NCBI RefSeq assembly: GCF_001673315.1
Contig: NZ_LZLQ01000114.1
Location: 1-35,261 of the forward strand
Reading direction: 5' to 3'
From: Mycobacterium asiaticum
GTDB lineage: Bacteria > Actinomycetota > Actinomycetes > Mycobacteriales > Mycobacteriaceae
DNA: 35,261 nucleotides
The translations under genes and the position numbers were made by a program. Each line of letters opens with the position of its first letter. The first letter of the stretch is position 1. The notes beneath the pieces are model-generated. The model searched no databases. It was not told the DNA's origin and worked only from the letters and a program-made list of their open reading frames with translations. Below are positions 26,968 to 35,200 of the stretch, in pieces.

Positions 26968-27381
26968 TCACTTCGGCGCGGTGAGCTCCAAGGCGATGTT
27001 GTCCGGGTCGCGGAACTCCAGAATGTAGGACGGTCCGATGTCCTTGATCGGCTCGTGGTCAATGCCAAGCTCGTCGAGATGCTCTGCGGCAGCGTCCAGT
27101 TCGGCCTTGGTGCCCACCCGGAACGCCAGGTGGTCCAGGCCGGTGCGGTTCTCGTCGAAACGGTCGTTGGCCACCGGGCGCAGGCCCAGCAGGGCGCCGC
27201 CCATGTCGTAGATCACGCCGCCGAACAGGAAGCCCAATCGCTTGCGCAGTGCTTCGTCGGCGTTGTCGGGAGTCTCGATCAGTACTGGCCAGTCGAAGAC
27301 GCTCTCGTAAAACTGCCGCGACCGCTCGATATCGGTGACGGTGAGCCGGACGTGTGCAAATGATGGGCTGGAAAAGGCCAT
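26968..27381 (-). CDS. VOC (glyoxalase-fold) family protein
   Basis: The 137-residue product is a vicinal oxygen chelate protein with a clearer metal site than its neighbour: His in AHVRLTVTD, His in DHLAFRV and Glu near the end in IALELTAPK. The DIERSRQFYESVFDWPV segment is typical of the first module. The substrate is unknown. It diverges from the luciferase-like oxidoreductase with only 26 bases between starts, so their promoters must overlap and control may be shared. No good ribosome site precedes the ATG. Confidence 0.85.
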   Translation of the reverse strand: MAFSSPSFAHVRLTVTDIERSRQFYESVFDWPVLIETPDNADEALRKRLGFLFGGVIYDMGGALLGLRPVANDRFDENRTGLDHLAFRVGTKAELDAAAEHLDELGIDHEPIKDIGPSYILEFRDPDNIALELTAPK

Positions 27382-27407
27382 CGGGTCATGCTGCCAGAAT
27401 CATCTGT

Positions 27408-28298
27408 GTGCAGATAGGTATGACGATGCCCGTGATGGAGCCCGACCTCGATGCGACGCTGCTCAAGGCGTGGGCGCAGGCGATCGACGAGGGGCCGTTC
27501 TCCTCGCTGTGCTGGGGCGAGCGGATTGCCTTCGACAACCCCGACAGCCTGACCCTGCTCGGCGCGCTGTCGGCGTGGACCGATCGGGTGCGGCTGGTCA
27601 CGACGGTGATCGTGCCCCAGCTGCACGACCCGGTGATGCTGGCCAAAGCCTTGGCGACCGGCGACATGCTCAGCGGCGGACGGTTGACGGTGGGCATCGG
27701 GGTGGGCGGCAGACACGAGGACTACAACGCCGTCGGCGCCGACCCCAAGACGCAGACCATGCGCGCGATGGCCGAACGCGTCGCGGTGATGAAGCGGGTC
27801 TGGGCCGGCGAGACGACCACCGACTCGGTGCGGCCGGTCGGGCCACCTCCGGTGCAGTCCCGCGGTCCGCGGCTGCTCGTCGGCACCATCGGTCCCAAAA
27901 CCGTGCGCAGCGCATCGACGTGGGCCGACGGCATGGCGGGAACCACCCTGGACCTTGACGTCGTCAAGCAGAACGAGTTGTTCGACGTAGCGCGCGCGGC
28001 ATGGACGGAGGCCGGCAAGCCCGCACCTCATCTAGCGACGTCGTTCTGGTTCGCGTTCGGTGCGGCCGACGAAGCCCGCGCTCAGGTGCATCGTCATCTG
28101 CGCCGCTACATGAACTGGATCCCGGCCGAGTATGTCGACGCGATGGCGCCCACCACCGGGTGGGCGGGCAGCGAGGACGACCTGCTGGCGGTGCTGCGCA
28201 AGTTCGCCGACATCGGTACCGACGAGGTGCACCTCATCCCCACCAGCTCGGACATCGGTCAACTCCGGCGCGCCATCGACGTCGCAGCCGCCCTGTGA
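27408..28298 (+). CDS. Luciferase-like (LLM class), probably F420-dependent oxidoreductase
   Basis: The 296-residue product has the bacterial-luciferase TIM-barrel fold: CWGERIAFDNPDSLTLLGALSAWT, the VRLVTTVIVPQLHDPVMLAKALAT segment and GRLTVGIGVGGRHEDYNAVG. Mycobacteria have many such enzymes that use F420, and this resembles them more than FMN types; substrate and cofactor are inferred. I chose the GTG at 27408, followed by QIGMTMP, as the fold starts there. The divergent VOC gene is only 26 bases away. CAGAAT (27395-27400), 7 bases before the start, could be a -10 element giving a leaderless mRNA. Confidence 0.85.
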   Translation: MQIGMTMPVMEPDLDATLLKAWAQAIDEGPFSSLCWGERIAFDNPDSLTLLGALSAWTDRVRLVTTVIVPQLHDPVMLAKALATGDMLSGGRLTVGIGVGGRHEDYNAVGADPKTQTMRAMAERVAVMKRVWAGETTTDSVRPVGPPPVQSRGPRLLVGTIGPKTVRSASTWADGMAGTTLDLDVVKQNELFDVARAAWTEAGKPAPHLATSFWFAFGAADEARAQVHRHLRRYMNWIPAEYVDAMAPTTGWAGSEDDLLAVLRKFADIGTDEVHLIPTSSDIGQLRRAIDVAAAL

Positions 28299-28313
28299 GC
28301 CGCTAGATCGCGT

Positions 28314-28358
28314 CCGATACTGGCACCAAAACGGTACCGATACTGGTACCGATACTGG
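28314..28358. promoter_or_regulatory. Iterated motif and perfect dyad at the NUDIX gene start
   Basis: CCGATACTGG occurs three times, at 28314-28323, 28337-28346 and 28349-28358. Positions 28332-28351 also form a perfect inverted repeat, CGGTACC-N6-GGTACCG. The last copy lies right before the GTG at 28363, and its GATACT could act as the -10 element of a leaderless mRNA. The arrangement suggests a repressor operator over the start of transcription; the regulator is unknown. Confidence 0.45.
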
Positions 28359-28362
28359 TGAA

Positions 28363-28899
28363 GTGCCGTTCATCGAAACTGTCGCGTCCCGCGAGATCTA
28401 CCGCAATCCCTGGATGGTGTTGCGCGAAGACGATATCCGCCGTCCCGACGGCACCGATGGCATCTACGCGGTGGTGGACAAGCCGACGTATGCGCTGGTC
28501 ATACCGTATGACGGCGAGCGGTTCCGGCTGGTCGAACAGTTCCGGTACCCGCTGGCCGCGCGCCGCTGGGAGTTCCCGCAGGGCACCGCTCCCGACCTGA
28601 CCGACCTGGAACCGTCCGCGCTCGCCGAACGCGAACTGCGCGAGGAGACCGGTCTGCGGGCAACGTCGTTCGAGGCCCTCGGCCTGCTGGACGTAGCACC
28701 GGGGATGAGCAGTCAGCGCGGATGGGTGTTCCTGGCCACCGGGATCTCCGAGGGACGGGCCGATCGAGAGCACGAGGAGCAGGACATGCGCAGCGCCTGG
28801 TTCCCGCGTACCGACGTCGAACAGATGATGCGGGACGCAGTGATCACCGACGCGCAGTCGGTCGCTGCCTATGCGTTGTTCCTGCTGCGTGGGCTGTAG
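28363..28899 (+). CDS. NUDIX hydrolase, ADP-ribose pyrophosphatase-like
   Basis: The 178-residue product has a NUDIX box ending RELREETGL, preceded by WEFPQGT as in ADP-ribose pyrophosphatases. The stretch between the Gly and the RE motif is longer than the standard box (an acidic insertion around DLTDLEPS). NUDIX enzymes hydrolyse nucleoside diphosphates linked to another group; ADP-ribose or a sugar nucleotide is likely. The frame is open upstream, but the only sensible start is the GTG at 28363, beginning PFIETVASREIY. It follows the luciferase-like gene after 64 bases, which hold the repeated motif listed separately. Confidence 0.85.
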   Translation: MPFIETVASREIYRNPWMVLREDDIRRPDGTDGIYAVVDKPTYALVIPYDGERFRLVEQFRYPLAARRWEFPQGTAPDLTDLEPSALAERELREETGLRATSFEALGLLDVAPGMSSQRGWVFLATGISEGRADREHEEQDMRSAWFPRTDVEQMMRDAVITDAQSVAAYALFLLRGL

Positions 28900-28935
28900 A
28901 TCCCCCGTAGATCCGGGTAGATCCCGCCGCCAAGG

Positions 28936-28948
28936 ATTCTTCAAGAAT
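28936..28948. promoter_or_regulatory. Perfect 13-base palindrome upstream of the alpha/beta hydrolase gene
   Basis: ATTCTT-C-AAGAAT is a perfect dyad about 70 bases before the start at 29017. It is AT-rich in a GC-rich setting. Just upstream, GTAGATCC occurs three times at about 10-base spacing (28896, 28907, 28917). Together they may form a regulatory region; no known factor was recognised. Confidence 0.35.
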
Positions 28949-29016
28949 GCGCCAAGACCTCTGCCGGAAAGTCATCTGCAACAGCTCAGAGATGACGACC
29001 GTCGAGGGGGATCGAG

Positions 29017-30729
29017 ATGTCAGTCGAGTCAGTGCAGGTGAACAACGTCTACCCGCACACCGACAGCCGCTACGAGAACGTGGAGGCGACCGTCACCTTC
29101 GCCGTCGATCCCGAAGCACTGGCCAACGAGCGCATCGTCGACCTCGAGCGCGCACCTCGCGACGACGACGGCCTCGTCCGGTACACCGCCGACCTGCGCT
29201 TGCTGCGTCCCGTAGACGGCGGAAACGGCAAGCTGCTGTTCGTCGTGCCCAACCGTGGCGTACCCACCAACGCGCCCTGGCTCAAGGGTGGCTTCCTGCT
29301 CAACCGCGGCTGGACCATCGCCTCGTGCGGCTGGCAGTGGGACGTCCAGCGCGGCCCGGCCATCCTGGGCCTGACGGCACCCCGGGCCGAGGTGGCCCCC
29401 GGCTTCATGCGGCTGGAATGGCGCTCGGACGTCACCCGCGCCGACCACGCCCTGAGCTTCTCGGCGCCCGAGGTCGAGTCGATCCCCGGCGCCGACGTGC
29501 TGTTCAAGTTCACCGACTACCCGACCATCGACGTCGACGACCCCGAAGCGGTCCTCACCGTCCGCACGGCCCCCAACGCCGAACCGGTCGTCGTTCCCCG
29601 GGAGACCTGGCGCTTCACCGACGAAACACACGTCGCGCTCGACGGCGGATTCCAGCCCTTCCACTGGTACGAGTTGGTCTACCGCACCGCGCTGGCCCCC
29701 GTCGCCGGCTGCGGACTGCTGGCCATCCGCGATGTGGTGTCTCACCTGCGGTCCGACCACCTGCTTGCCGACGGCATCGACCACACTTTCGCCTACGGCG
29801 TCTCCCAGGCCGGTCGGTTGCTGCGCCAGTTCCTGTCCGACGGGCTCAACATCGACGAGGCCGGGATGCAGGTATTCGACGGCGTCTTCAGCGACTTCGC
29901 CAGCGCCAACCGGGGCGAATTCAACCAGCGGTACGCCCAGCCCTCGACTCCCGGCGGCAGCGGTGCCGCGGGCCCGATCGGCAACGCCGACCTGCTGGCC
30001 GTGCAGCGCCAACTCGGCGGCGTGCCCAAGACGATCTTCACCAACAGCGCCACCGAGTACTGGCAGGGCGACGGCGCACTGGTGCACGTTGACCCCGACA
30101 CCGGCGCAGACCTGCCCGAAGACGACGACGTCCGCACCTACCTGCTGGCCGGCACCGACCACTTCGGCAGCAGCAAGATCAAGGACGCGCTGCCCGCGGC
30201 CAACCCGGTCCACCACCTGGACGTCACACCGGTCACCCGGGCGCTGCTCGTCGCCCTGGAGAACTGGGTGTCGGACGGCATCGAGCCTCCCGCCAGCCAG
30301 GTCCCGCGGACCAGCGACGGCACCGCCGTCGCCCGTAAGGACGTGTTGTCCACTTTCAGTTATGCCAACACTCCGGCGCCGGCCTGGTTGCCTTCGGCGA
30401 GCGACTTCGACCTGGTGTCGGCCGTCGACGCGGACGGCAACGAAGTGGCCGGAATCCGGCTGCCCGCCGTCGCCGCCCCCCTGGCTGCCTACACCGGCTG
30501 GAACGCCCGTCAGTACGTCGAGGACATGCCTGAGGTGCTGTACGAGCGGGTCGGCAGCAAACTGCCCTTCCCGCCCGGGCGTCCCTCGGTTTCCGAGCGG
30601 TACGCGACCAGCGATGACTACGCCACCGCGGTCCGCACCGCCGCCGAAGGGCTTGTCGCACAGCGGTTCCTGCTGACCGACGAGGTCGACTCGGTGGTCA
30701 AGAAGGCTGTCGCCCAGTACCCGGCCTGA
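29017..30729 (+). CDS. Alpha/beta-hydrolase-domain protein, 570 residues
   Basis: The protein belongs to a large-size alpha/beta hydrolase domain family seen in actinobacteria and proteobacteria. A nucleophile elbow GVSQAGR places Ser263; the late segment LLAGTDHFGSSK may hold the catalytic His, though I cannot assign the acid. An N-terminal beta-rich part (about 1-200) precedes the hydrolase fold. No signal peptide or lipobox is present. The ATG at 29017 has a strong ribosome site (GAGGGGG, 29004-29010). The substrate is unknown; esterase or peptidase activity is possible. It lies alone between the NUDIX gene and a secreted protein gene and is likely transcribed from its own promoter. Confidence 0.82.
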   Translation: MSVESVQVNNVYPHTDSRYENVEATVTFAVDPEALANERIVDLERAPRDDDGLVRYTADLRLLRPVDGGNGKLLFVVPNRGVPTNAPWLKGGFLLNRGWTIASCGWQWDVQRGPAILGLTAPRAEVAPGFMRLEWRSDVTRADHALSFSAPEVESIPGADVLFKFTDYPTIDVDDPEAVLTVRTAPNAEPVVVPRETWRFTDETHVALDGGFQPFHWYELVYRTALAPVAGCGLLAIRDVVSHLRSDHLLADGIDHTFAYGVSQAGRLLRQFLSDGLNIDEAGMQVFDGVFSDFASANRGEFNQRYAQPSTPGGSGAAGPIGNADLLAVQRQLGGVPKTIFTNSATEYWQGDGALVHVDPDTGADLPEDDDVRTYLLAGTDHFGSSKIKDALPAANPVHHLDVTPVTRALLVALENWVSDGIEPPASQVPRTSDGTAVARKDVLSTFSYANTPAPAWLPSASDFDLVSAVDADGNEVAGIRLPAVAAPLAAYTGWNARQYVEDMPEVLYERVGSKLPFPPGRPSVSERYATSDDYATAVRTAAEGLVAQRFLLTDEVDSVVKKAVAQYPA

Positions 30730-30789
30730 GGTTCGCGGGATCGTATCCGCGTCGGTATCCGGTTGCGTCATCCATCCAGCAGCATTGGC

Positions 30790-31284
30790 ATGATGCTCCG
30801 CACGTGGGGATCCGCACTGCTCGCCGCGGTTGCGTTCCTCGGTGCGCCGGCTGCTCCGGTGGGGGCCGCCACGCCGTCCTGGAGCGGCAAGTATGCACTG
30901 GTCAGGTACGCCGCGCAGAAGACCGGCACCAGCATCGCGGCCGGTCAGACCGAATCCACTTTCAGCGCCGACTATGTCTTCTCGACGGTGTGCTCGGCCT
31001 CGTCCTGCATCGCCACCGCAAATAACGGACCCCAGCCGAAGAACCCGACGATCGTCGTTCCGTCCCACTACACCTGGGACGGAACCCGGTGGGTGGAACG
31101 CTTCGACTTCCAGTGGGATTGCTACCTGGGTGAAGGGGTTGCCAAGGCATGGGCGCCGGCGAAGTCCTGGGCGTTCTACACGCCGCAGTCCGACGGGTCG
31201 CTGCGCGGCACCTGGCACACCGACATTTACAGCGGTCCGTGCCAGGGAAGTGTCGAGATGCCGGTGGCGGCGTTCCGGGCCTGA
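30790..31284 (+). CDS. Small secreted Cys-containing protein
   Basis: The 164-residue product has a signal peptide (about 1-27, ending VGAA before TPSWSGKY), so it should be exported. The mature domain has Cys in STVCSASSC, QWDCYL and SGPCQG and many Trp and Tyr residues, giving an all-beta, disulfide-bonded look. Similar domains occur in other mycobacterial secreted proteins, but I cannot name a function. I start at the ATG at 30790; the next codon but none is not needed as ATG 30793 follows directly. A convergent gene of the same general type lies 29 bases downstream. Confidence 0.72.
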   Translation: MMLRTWGSALLAAVAFLGAPAAPVGAATPSWSGKYALVRYAAQKTGTSIAAGQTESTFSADYVFSTVCSASSCIATANNGPQPKNPTIVVPSHYTWDGTRWVERFDFQWDCYLGEGVAKAWAPAKSWAFYTPQSDGSLRGTWHTDIYSGPCQGSVEMPVAAFRA

Positions 31285-31313
31285 GGCGCCCGGCTGCCTT
31301 CGTCAGGGCCCCG

Positions 31314-31802
31314 TTACGACGGGCAAACCCCACGCCGGGGGTCATCGACACACTGATGGATATTCAGCGAGTAAGTGGCAGTCGGAGTCGTCGGGTCGCC
31401 GCATGCCCCCGCCACTTTGGTTGCGGTGATGGTTCCGGCCAGGCTCGCGGGCGCGAAGCTATAGACCAGCTCTGCCGCACCCTTACTGCCATCGGCACAC
31501 GTCCAGCCGGTGGGGTTGGTGCGGCGGATCGTCCACGACGCGCCTGCCGACTTACTGATCGGGGCACCCCAGGTTTTCGGGGTCGACACCCATCCGGTGC
31601 AGTTGCCGTCGGGATCGCAGCTGGAATTGATGTTCAGAATGTCGCCCAGAGAGTTCGAGGGCGAACCGTTGACGACGGCTTGGTAGTGCCCGTTGAGGCT
31701 GTCGTCGGCCAAGGCCGGTCCGGCCAGGCCCACGGCGAAGCAGCCGAGCGCTGCGCCGGAGCAGCCGAGCGCTGCGGCTATCGCAGAAGCGGGTAACCGC
31801 AT
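31314..31802 (-). CDS. Small secreted Cys-containing protein, similar in type to its convergent neighbour
   Basis: The 162-residue product starts with a signal peptide (about 1-32, ending GPALA before DDSLNGHY). The mature domain has Cys in SSCDPDGNC, WTCADG, GACGD, HQCVDD and GVCPS, and pairs such as C-x5-C and W-x2-R recall a domain common in mycobacterial secreted and kinase-linked proteins. The signal-peptide coding part contains a short internal duplication encoding GCSGAALGC. The ATG overlaps the upstream thioesterase stop by one base (TGATG), so the two are translationally coupled even though their roles seem unrelated. Confidence 0.72.
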   Translation of the reverse strand: MRLPASAIAAALGCSGAALGCFAVGLAGPALADDSLNGHYQAVVNGSPSNSLGDILNINSSCDPDGNCTGWVSTPKTWGAPISKSAGASWTIRRTNPTGWTCADGSKGAAELVYSFAPASLAGTITATKVAGACGDPTTPTATYSLNIHQCVDDPRRGVCPS

Positions 31803-32482
31803 CACGCCGCGGCGACGGTCGACATCAGCGGCCGCAGCGATTCGAACAGCGGTTTCCGGTCCCGAAGGTAGAAGTGGCCGCCGCGCAACATCTTCACCGA
31901 GAAGTCCGCTTTCGTGCGGGAACGCCACTGCTGCAGGTCGGACTCGCTCACGATCGGGTCCTCGCTGCCGCCGAAGACGTGGATCGGGCAGGCCAGCTCG
32001 GCGGCGTCGGCTTCCTCGTCGGTCATCAGCAGCTTCAGGTCGTGCCGGGTGGTGGTGACGGCCTGCGCGTGCAGGGTGGGCCACCGCGTCAGCCCGGCAG
32101 GCATCAAGCCCATCTCGGCGAGGAATTCAGCGAGTTGTTTGTTGTCCAGTTGATCCACCACGTGCAGCGGCAACTGCAGGTGTGGCGGGGCGTAGGCAGA
32201 CAGAAACACCGCGCGTGGTTGCTCGGCGCCCGCCGCGGCGCGCACGCACGCCAACCGGTACGCCAGCAGAGCGCCGAAGCTGTGGCCGAAGAACATGTGC
32301 GGCTCGTCGAGCAGGGGTCCGAGCTGATCGATCACCTCGTCGACGAGGTCGCGCATCGTGGCGAACCGCTCCCGGTTAGGGATCTCGACTGGCACCACCT
32401 CGACCGCGGGCCGCAGGGCCTTGACCCAGGCGTTGAACACCAGCCCGCCGCCGCCGGCGTGGTGAAAGCAGAACAACCGCAT
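31802..32482 (-). CDS. Type II thioesterase (TesA/GrsT-like)
   Basis: The 226-residue protein is an alpha/beta hydrolase of the type II thioesterase family that clears wrongly loaded acyl groups from polyketide or peptide synthases. The nucleophile Ser68 lies in GHSFGA, the acid is Asp175 in GGSEDP, and the His is H203 in RGGHFYL. The N-terminal motif FCFHHAGGGG is typical. A good ribosome site (AAGGGG, 32496-32491) precedes the ATG at 32482. No synthase gene is in the window, so it is an orphan here. The M. tuberculosis homologue of this family is TesA in the PDIM locus, which is elsewhere, so orthology is unlikely. Confidence 0.88.
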   Translation of the reverse strand: MRLFCFHHAGGGGLVFNAWVKALRPAVEVVPVEIPNRERFATMRDLVDEVIDQLGPLLDEPHMFFGHSFGALLAYRLACVRAAAGAEQPRAVFLSAYAPPHLQLPLHVVDQLDNKQLAEFLAEMGLMPAGLTRWPTLHAQAVTTTRHDLKLLMTDEEADAAELACPIHVFGGSEDPIVSESDLQQWRSRTKADFSVKMLRGGHFYLRDRKPLFESLRPLMSTVAAA

Positions 32483-32538
32483 GATGACCGCCCCTTCGTT
32501 CTATCGGCTGGTGAAAACACCATCCCGCGGGGCGCTCA

Positions 32539-33525
32539 ATGGATCCTTGGTGGATTCTTGGTGGCGTGCAGACCATCACCGGCGCATTGCGGATCGGCGC
32601 TTTCGAGCCGACGTTCGAAGCCGAACTGGCGGCGCGCTACGAAATCCCGAAGCTACCCGAGGAGCCGGGGCGTGCCGGGTTCCTGGCGCAGCATGGCGCC
32701 GAAGTTCGAGTGGTGCTGACCTCCGGCGGTCCCGGCGTGGACGCCGACCTCGTCGCTGCGCTGCCCAACCTGGAGGCGATCGTGAATAACGGGGCCGGTG
32801 TGGACGCCATCGATCTCGACGCCGCCCGACGGCGCGGTATCGGCGTCAGCAACACCCCGGACGTGTTGTCGGACACCGTTGCCGACACCGCACTCGGCCT
32901 GATCCTGATGACGCTGCGCGGCTTCGGCGCCGCCGACCGCTACGTGCGGGCCGGCCGATGGGTCAGCGAGGGCCCGTTCCCGTATGCGCGAGACGTCACC
33001 GGCCTGCGGGTGGGGATCCTGGGGCTGGGCCGCATCGGATCGGCGATCGCGACGCGGCTGCTCGGATTCGGTTGTGCCATCGCGTATCACAACCGGCACC
33101 GAGTAGCCGGTTCGCCGTACCGCTACGCGGAATCCCCGGTCGAACTGGCCGAGTCGGTCGACGTTCTGGTGATCGCCACCACGGGTGACCGCAATACCCG
33201 CCACCTTGTCGACCGCGCCGTGCTCGAGGCTTTGGGGCCGCAGGGATATCTGGTCAATATCGCGCGCGGCAGTGTCGTCGAGCAGGACGCGCTCGTGGCG
33301 TTGCTTACCGGCGGCCGGTTGGCCGGAGCGGGGTTGGACGTCTTCGCGGACGAGCCGAATGTGCCCCCCGAACTGTTCGGACTCGACAACGTGGTGCTCT
33401 TCCCGCACATCGGCAGCGCCACCGCGCAAACCCGCCGCGCAATGGCGTTGCTCGCCATCCGCAACTTCGAGAGCTACCTCAGCACCGGTGAGCTGGTCAC
33501 ACCCGTGCTGGCGAGACGACCGTGA
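32539..33525 (+). CDS. D-isomer 2-hydroxyacid dehydrogenase
   Basis: The 328-residue product has the catalytic-domain segment NNGAGVDAIDLDAARRRG, the NAD-binding motif GLGRIGSAIATRLL and the catalytic residues Arg in IARGSVVEQ, Glu in ADEP and His in FPHIGSAT. Such enzymes reduce 2-ketoacids with NAD(P)H, as glyoxylate/hydroxypyruvate reductases do; the substrate is not readable. The ATG at 32539 gives a nine-residue lead (MDPWWILGG) that is not part of the fold, and the GTG at 32566 is a reasonable alternative. It diverges from the thioesterase gene. Its stop is next to the convergent one-TM protein gene. Confidence 0.88.
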   Translation: MDPWWILGGVQTITGALRIGAFEPTFEAELAARYEIPKLPEEPGRAGFLAQHGAEVRVVLTSGGPGVDADLVAALPNLEAIVNNGAGVDAIDLDAARRRGIGVSNTPDVLSDTVADTALGLILMTLRGFGAADRYVRAGRWVSEGPFPYARDVTGLRVGILGLGRIGSAIATRLLGFGCAIAYHNRHRVAGSPYRYAESPVELAESVDVLVIATTGDRNTRHLVDRAVLEALGPQGYLVNIARGSVVEQDALVALLTGGRLAGAGLDVFADEPNVPPELFGLDNVVLFPHIGSATAQTRRAMALLAIRNFESYLSTGELVTPVLARRP

Positions 33526-33526
33526 G

Positions 33527-34036
33527 TCACTGCGGCGGGAGCCGTCGCTGCAACTCGGCCGTGACGTCGAGCTGGCGTTGCACGGCGGCGAGATCGGCCT
33601 CCAGGGCGCTCGTGTCGGGTCTCGTCGCGGCGGCGGCGTAACGCGCGACCGCATTCTCGATGCACTGGACCGTTGTGGTGATCGACTTGAGCAGTTCGCC
33701 CTTGTGCACCGTCGACAGCTGCGACACCGCCACCAGGTGATCGTCGAGGTCGAGCACGGTCTGTTCAAGATCTGCCCGCAGCACAATGGTCGAGCCCGTA
33801 TCGACCGAATCCGCTCCGCGCAGGGCGGCCATCGCATCCCGCAGCCGGCGGTGCAGTCGGGCTTCCGGCTCGTGCGAGACGGCCCACGACTGGGGTGCGC
33901 GCGTCGCGCGGCCCGGCATCACCTGATTGTCACGGTTCAGCGCACGCTTCTGGGACCGGCCGACGATCGCCACGACGGCGACCGTCAGCCCCAGGACTGC
34001 GGCCAGGACCAGGATCACCACGACGGCGATGGACAT
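33527..34036 (-). CDS. One-TM membrane protein with a helical cytoplasmic domain
   Basis: The 169-residue protein has one N-terminal membrane helix (about 3-27) and then a basic stretch and a long helical region with heptad-like character (about 60-165). No domain was recognised. A good ribosome site (AGGAAG) precedes the ATG at 34036. The gene lies three bases after the stop of the zinc-ribbon membrane protein, so the two are surely one operon and may work together at the membrane. Confidence 0.75.
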   Translation of the reverse strand: MSIAVVVILVLAAVLGLTVAVVAIVGRSQKRALNRDNQVMPGRATRAPQSWAVSHEPEARLHRRLRDAMAALRGADSVDTGSTIVLRADLEQTVLDLDDHLVAVSQLSTVHKGELLKSITTTVQCIENAVARYAAAATRPDTSALEADLAAVQRQLDVTAELQRRLPPQ

Positions 34037-34039
34037 CGG

Positions 34040-35200
34040 CTACTTCCTATGGATGTTGCGGGACGGCGACCTAGTTGAATGATGCCCGTGCGAATGCAGG
34101 TAACTCCAGATCGCGATCGCCGCTATCACGATCAAAATCGCACAGATGACCGCGATCGCCACCTTGATCTTGCTCCAGGGGCGGTCGCCGGCCACTTCAC
34201 CGGTGAGCCCGTTGATGCACACCTGGAACGGTTTGCCGCTGTAAAGCACCGTCAACAACCAGATCGGCAGCAGAATGTGCTTGAACCCCAAGTAATTCCA
34301 GGTGGTACGTAGTCGATGGACGCGCTGGTGGTCGCCACCGATATCCGACCGCACTGTCCGTTCGACGGCTTTCTCCATCTCCTGCTGCGCTTCGGGCAGT
34401 GCCTGCTCGGCGTCTTTGTCGTAGGTGCGGCAGAGGTGGCCGGCGACGAATTCCGGGGAGAATGCCCTGGCTTGTTCGACGGGCCAGGGTTCGAGTGACT
34501 TGATGCGTTTGCGGTTGAGGTTCTCGCCCTCGTTGGCCAGCACTGGCAGGTCGGCGAAGTTGTTGCTCACCTGCCCGGCGACGCGATACCAGCGTGTCTG
34601 GGTCTCGTAGACGGCGTTGCCGTTGTCGTCGGTGCCCACGCGTACTCGGTGGTCTTCACCGCGTTCGCCTTCATATTGGGTGTCGGTATCGGCGTCGTAG
34701 GTGAAGTAGGCCGTGTAAAGGCTTGAGAGAGCGCCGATTTCGCGATATTTCTTGAAGTCGCTCGGCGCGAACCACCGCTTGGTGACCCACTTTTCGATCA
34801 GGGTACGAGCTTGTTTCTCGTCGACGCGAAACGGAACCACGCCGTCCACCGGCAGCCGCGCCGGCGCGTTGTGGACGTCGTCGCGCTGGATGGGTGTCGC
34901 GCAGTAGGGACACTTGGTGGCGGTCAGACTGCCGGCGAATTCCGTTGTGCCGCCGCAATTCTGGCATGCCACCTCGCGCATCCCGCTGATGTTGGGTCCG
35001 TTTTGTCGCCGTTGCAGCTCCTTGAGTTGCTGCATCGCGCCGTGCAATTCATGTGACTTGACCGGCGTGTTCGGTGCGGTGACGTCGTAATAGTTGCCGC
35101 AGTTCGGGCAGCGGAGTTTCTGGCTGCTGATGTCGAAGTTGAGCTGGCCTCCGCAGGACGCGCAGGGGTAGGTGCGGGTCCGTTCGGTGCTGTGGAACAT
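34040..35200 (-). CDS. Zinc-ribbon membrane protein
   Basis: The 386-residue protein has two N-terminal zinc ribbons: Cys13/16 with Cys31/34 and Cys79/82 with Cys97/100. A soluble middle part (about 110-300) and a hydrophobic pair near the C-terminus (about 309-321 and 346-369) follow, and a basic tail ends it. The function is unknown; similar proteins pair with small membrane proteins of the neighbouring type. I start at the ATG at 35200, as MFHSTERTRTYPC runs straight into the first ribbon; an in-frame start at 35251 would add residues that turn out to be the reverse strand of a gene copy. A part of the coding region (34411-34480) is repeated in inverted form at the window end. Confidence 0.78.
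   Translation of the reverse strand: MFHSTERTRTYPCASCGGQLNFDISSQKLRCPNCGNYYDVTAPNTPVKSHELHGAMQQLKELQRRQNGPNISGMREVACQNCGGTTEFAGSLTATKCPYCATPIQRDDVHNAPARLPVDGVVPFRVDEKQARTLIEKWVTKRWFAPSDFKKYREIGALSSLYTAYFTYDADTDTQYEGERGEDHRVRVGTDDNGNAVYETQTRWYRVAGQVSNNFADLPVLANEGENLNRKRIKSLEPWPVEQARAFSPEFVAGHLCRTYDKDAEQALPEAQQEMEKAVERTVRSDIGGDHQRVHRLRTTWNYLGFKHILLPIWLLTVLYSGKPFQVCINGLTGEVAGDRPWSKIKVAIAVICAILIVIAAIAIWSYLHSHGHHSTRSPSRNIHRK

Noticed and set aside
29029..31218. Open frame of 729 codons on the minus strand
   Set aside because: It is the reverse strand of the 570-residue hydrolase gene and a secreted protein gene; the composition is that of a shadow frame.
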